Positions 5,977-6,789 of a stretch of 6,789 nucleotides of DNA are shown piece after piece; the first letter of the stretch is position 1, and each line of letters starts with the position of its first letter. Location: positions 1-6,789 of the forward strand of contig JAHIUL010000031.1 of the NCBI GenBank assembly GCA_018817195.1. The letters run 5' to 3'. This DNA is from Candidatus Margulisiibacteriota bacterium. GTDB lineage: Bacteria > Margulisbacteria > WOR-1 > O2-12-FULL-45-9. A program made the translations under genes and the position numbers. Below the pieces are notes generated by a model that did no database searches, was not told where the DNA came from, and saw nothing but the letters and a program-made list of their open reading frames with translations.

Positions 5977-6780
5977 ATGAAAGCCAACTGGAAAAATATT
6001 TTTATTTACTTACTAATTGTTTTAGCCGCTGTGGCTGTTATAACTCCATTTTTCCAAAGTGAAACCGGGTCAAAAGAAATTGCTTTTTCTAATTTCTTGG
6101 ATTTAATTGACCAGGGCAGGGTCAGGCAGGTCACGATTGCCGGGGACAAGTTAAGCGGCGAGCTGGATGACAACAGTAAGTTTCGCACCCGCGCAGTTGA
6201 CTATCCAAACCTGATCCCAACATTAAGGGAAAAAGGTGTTTCAATAAAGGTTGAGGCGCCTGTTGAATCCAACTGGCTTTGGAACCTGGCTATCCAATTA
6301 TTAATCCCGATTGCCTTTTTTGGCCTGCTTTGGTGGCTGCTGATAAGACAAGCTCAAAACACCAACCAGCAAGCCATGGCTTTTGGCCGGTCCAAAGCTA
6401 AGCCATTGAAAGGAAAAGTAAATGTTACCTTTGCTGACGTGGCAGGAGTAGATGAAGCCAAGGAAGAGCTGCAGGAAATTGTTGAATTTTTAAAAAATCC
6501 AGAAAAATTCCAGGCCCTGGGAGCCAAAATTCCTAAGGGACTACTTTTAATGGGTGCTCCTGGTACGGGCAAAACTTTGTTAGCCCGCGCTATTGCAGGC
6601 GAAGCTGATGTGCCTTTCTTTTCCATGTCAGGTTCTGATTTTGTGGAAATGTTTGTTGGCGTTGGCGCTTCCCGGGTTAGAAGCTTGTTTACTGAAGCAA
6701 AAAAGAACCCGCCAGCTATTATATTTATGGATGAAATTGATGCTGTTGGACTTCACCGCGGAGCTGGCTTGGGTGGCTGA
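5977..6780 (+). CDS. ftsH: ATP-dependent zinc metalloprotease FtsH, N-terminal part, interrupted by in-frame TGA near the window end
   Basis: Membrane-anchored AAA+ protease that unfolds and degrades membrane and short-lived cytoplasmic proteins as a hexamer. Visible parts: first membrane helix (about 8-26), extracytoplasmic domain (about 27-100), second membrane helix (about 101-123), then the AAA+ domain with [15 protein letters not shown] (151-165), Walker A GAPGTGKT (193-200), the pore loop with FVEMFVG (222-228) and Walker B IIFMDEID (248-255). The frame reads [10 protein letters not shown] and then TGA (6778-6780), followed in frame by His-Asp-Glu to the end of the window. The family sequence here is GRxRGAGLGGGHDE, so the TGA replaces a Gly codon and L259 replaces Arg. 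The rest of the AAA+ domain and the HEXGH zinc protease domain would lie beyond the window. If the stop is real, the product cannot hydrolyse proteins. The start is the ATG just downstream of a strong -10. Confidence 0.93.
   Translation: MKANWKNIFIYLLIVLAAVAVITPFFQSETGSKEIAFSNFLDLIDQGRVRQVTIAGDKLSGELDDNSKFRTRAVDYPNLIPTLREKGVSIKVEAPVESNWLWNLAIQLLIPIAFFGLLWWLLIRQAQNTNQQAMAFGRSKAKPLKGKVNVTFADVAGVDEAKEELQEIVEFLKNPEKFQALGAKIPKGLLLMGAPGTGKTLLARAIAGEADVPFFSMSGSDFVEMFVGVGASRVRSLFTEAKKNPPAIIFMDEIDAVGLHRGAGLGG
6778..6780 (+). other. In-frame TGA at a conserved glycine position of FtsH
   Basis: GGC TGA CAT GAT GAA aligns with the family residues Gly-Gly-His-Asp-Glu, the TGA falling on the second Gly of this string (third Gly of GLGGGHDE). 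One base change (GGA to TGA) explains it without a frameshift. It lies 9 bases from the window end, so sequencing or assembly error is a strong possibility. Confidence 0.85.
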
Positions 6781-6789
6781 CATGATGAA

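Noticed and set aside
6778..6780. Firm call of UGA-glycine genetic code for this organism
   Set aside because: Only one candidate codon in more than 2000, sitting 9 bases from the window end beside a second suspicious G-to-T change; the large mfd gene uses no internal TGA.

Overview
The window (about 6.8 kb, roughly mid-40s % GC by eye) is an ordinary-looking bacterial chromosome segment with dense housekeeping genes. A probable outer-membrane beta-barrel C-terminus at the left edge points to a diderm (Gram-negative type) bacterium. Nothing fixes the lineage. The unrecognised small genes and the apparently leaderless promoters would suit an uncultivated candidate phylum, but that is a guess.

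Left part, + strand: the 3' end of a barrel-like protein gene, then pth (peptidyl-tRNA hydrolase) one base later, then mfd (transcription-repair coupling factor) overlapping the end of pth by 8 bp. These look like one transcription unit that starts upstream of the window; I see no promoter inside it. Middle, - strand: a tight cassette of three small genes of unknown function (89, 144 and 103 codons) with a 1-bp gap and a 4-bp ATGA overlap. Its last gene converges on mfd and overlaps its 3' end by 32 bp, across a perfect 14-bp palindrome. Right part, + strand: mazG (NTP pyrophosphohydrolase) and ftsH (membrane AAA+ protease), each with its own -10-like element.

Three points deserve attention. 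(1) The genes that begin transcription units (the 89-codon gene, mazG, ftsH) have a -10-like hexamer ending 6-7 nt before the ATG and no Shine-Dalgarno sequence, which suggests leaderless mRNAs. Pth and the two downstream genes of the small cassette have clear Shine-Dalgarno sequences. (2) ftsH is interrupted by an in-frame TGA exactly where the family has glycine in its GLGGGHDE segment, and the frame continues as His-Asp-Glu to the window end. An invariant-type Arg nearby also reads Leu. Both differences can be explained by single G-to-T changes, so an error at a contig end is the simplest explanation; a real nonsense mutation or UGA-glycine recoding are alternatives. (3) The three-gene cassette matches no family I recognise.

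Functionally, pth recycles stalled peptidyl-tRNAs, Mfd clears stalled RNA polymerase and recruits repair, MazG removes non-canonical NTPs, and FtsH degrades membrane and regulatory proteins. All are quality-control functions, but gene order alone does not show that they work as a system. I found no mobile element, CRISPR array, tRNA or rRNA.
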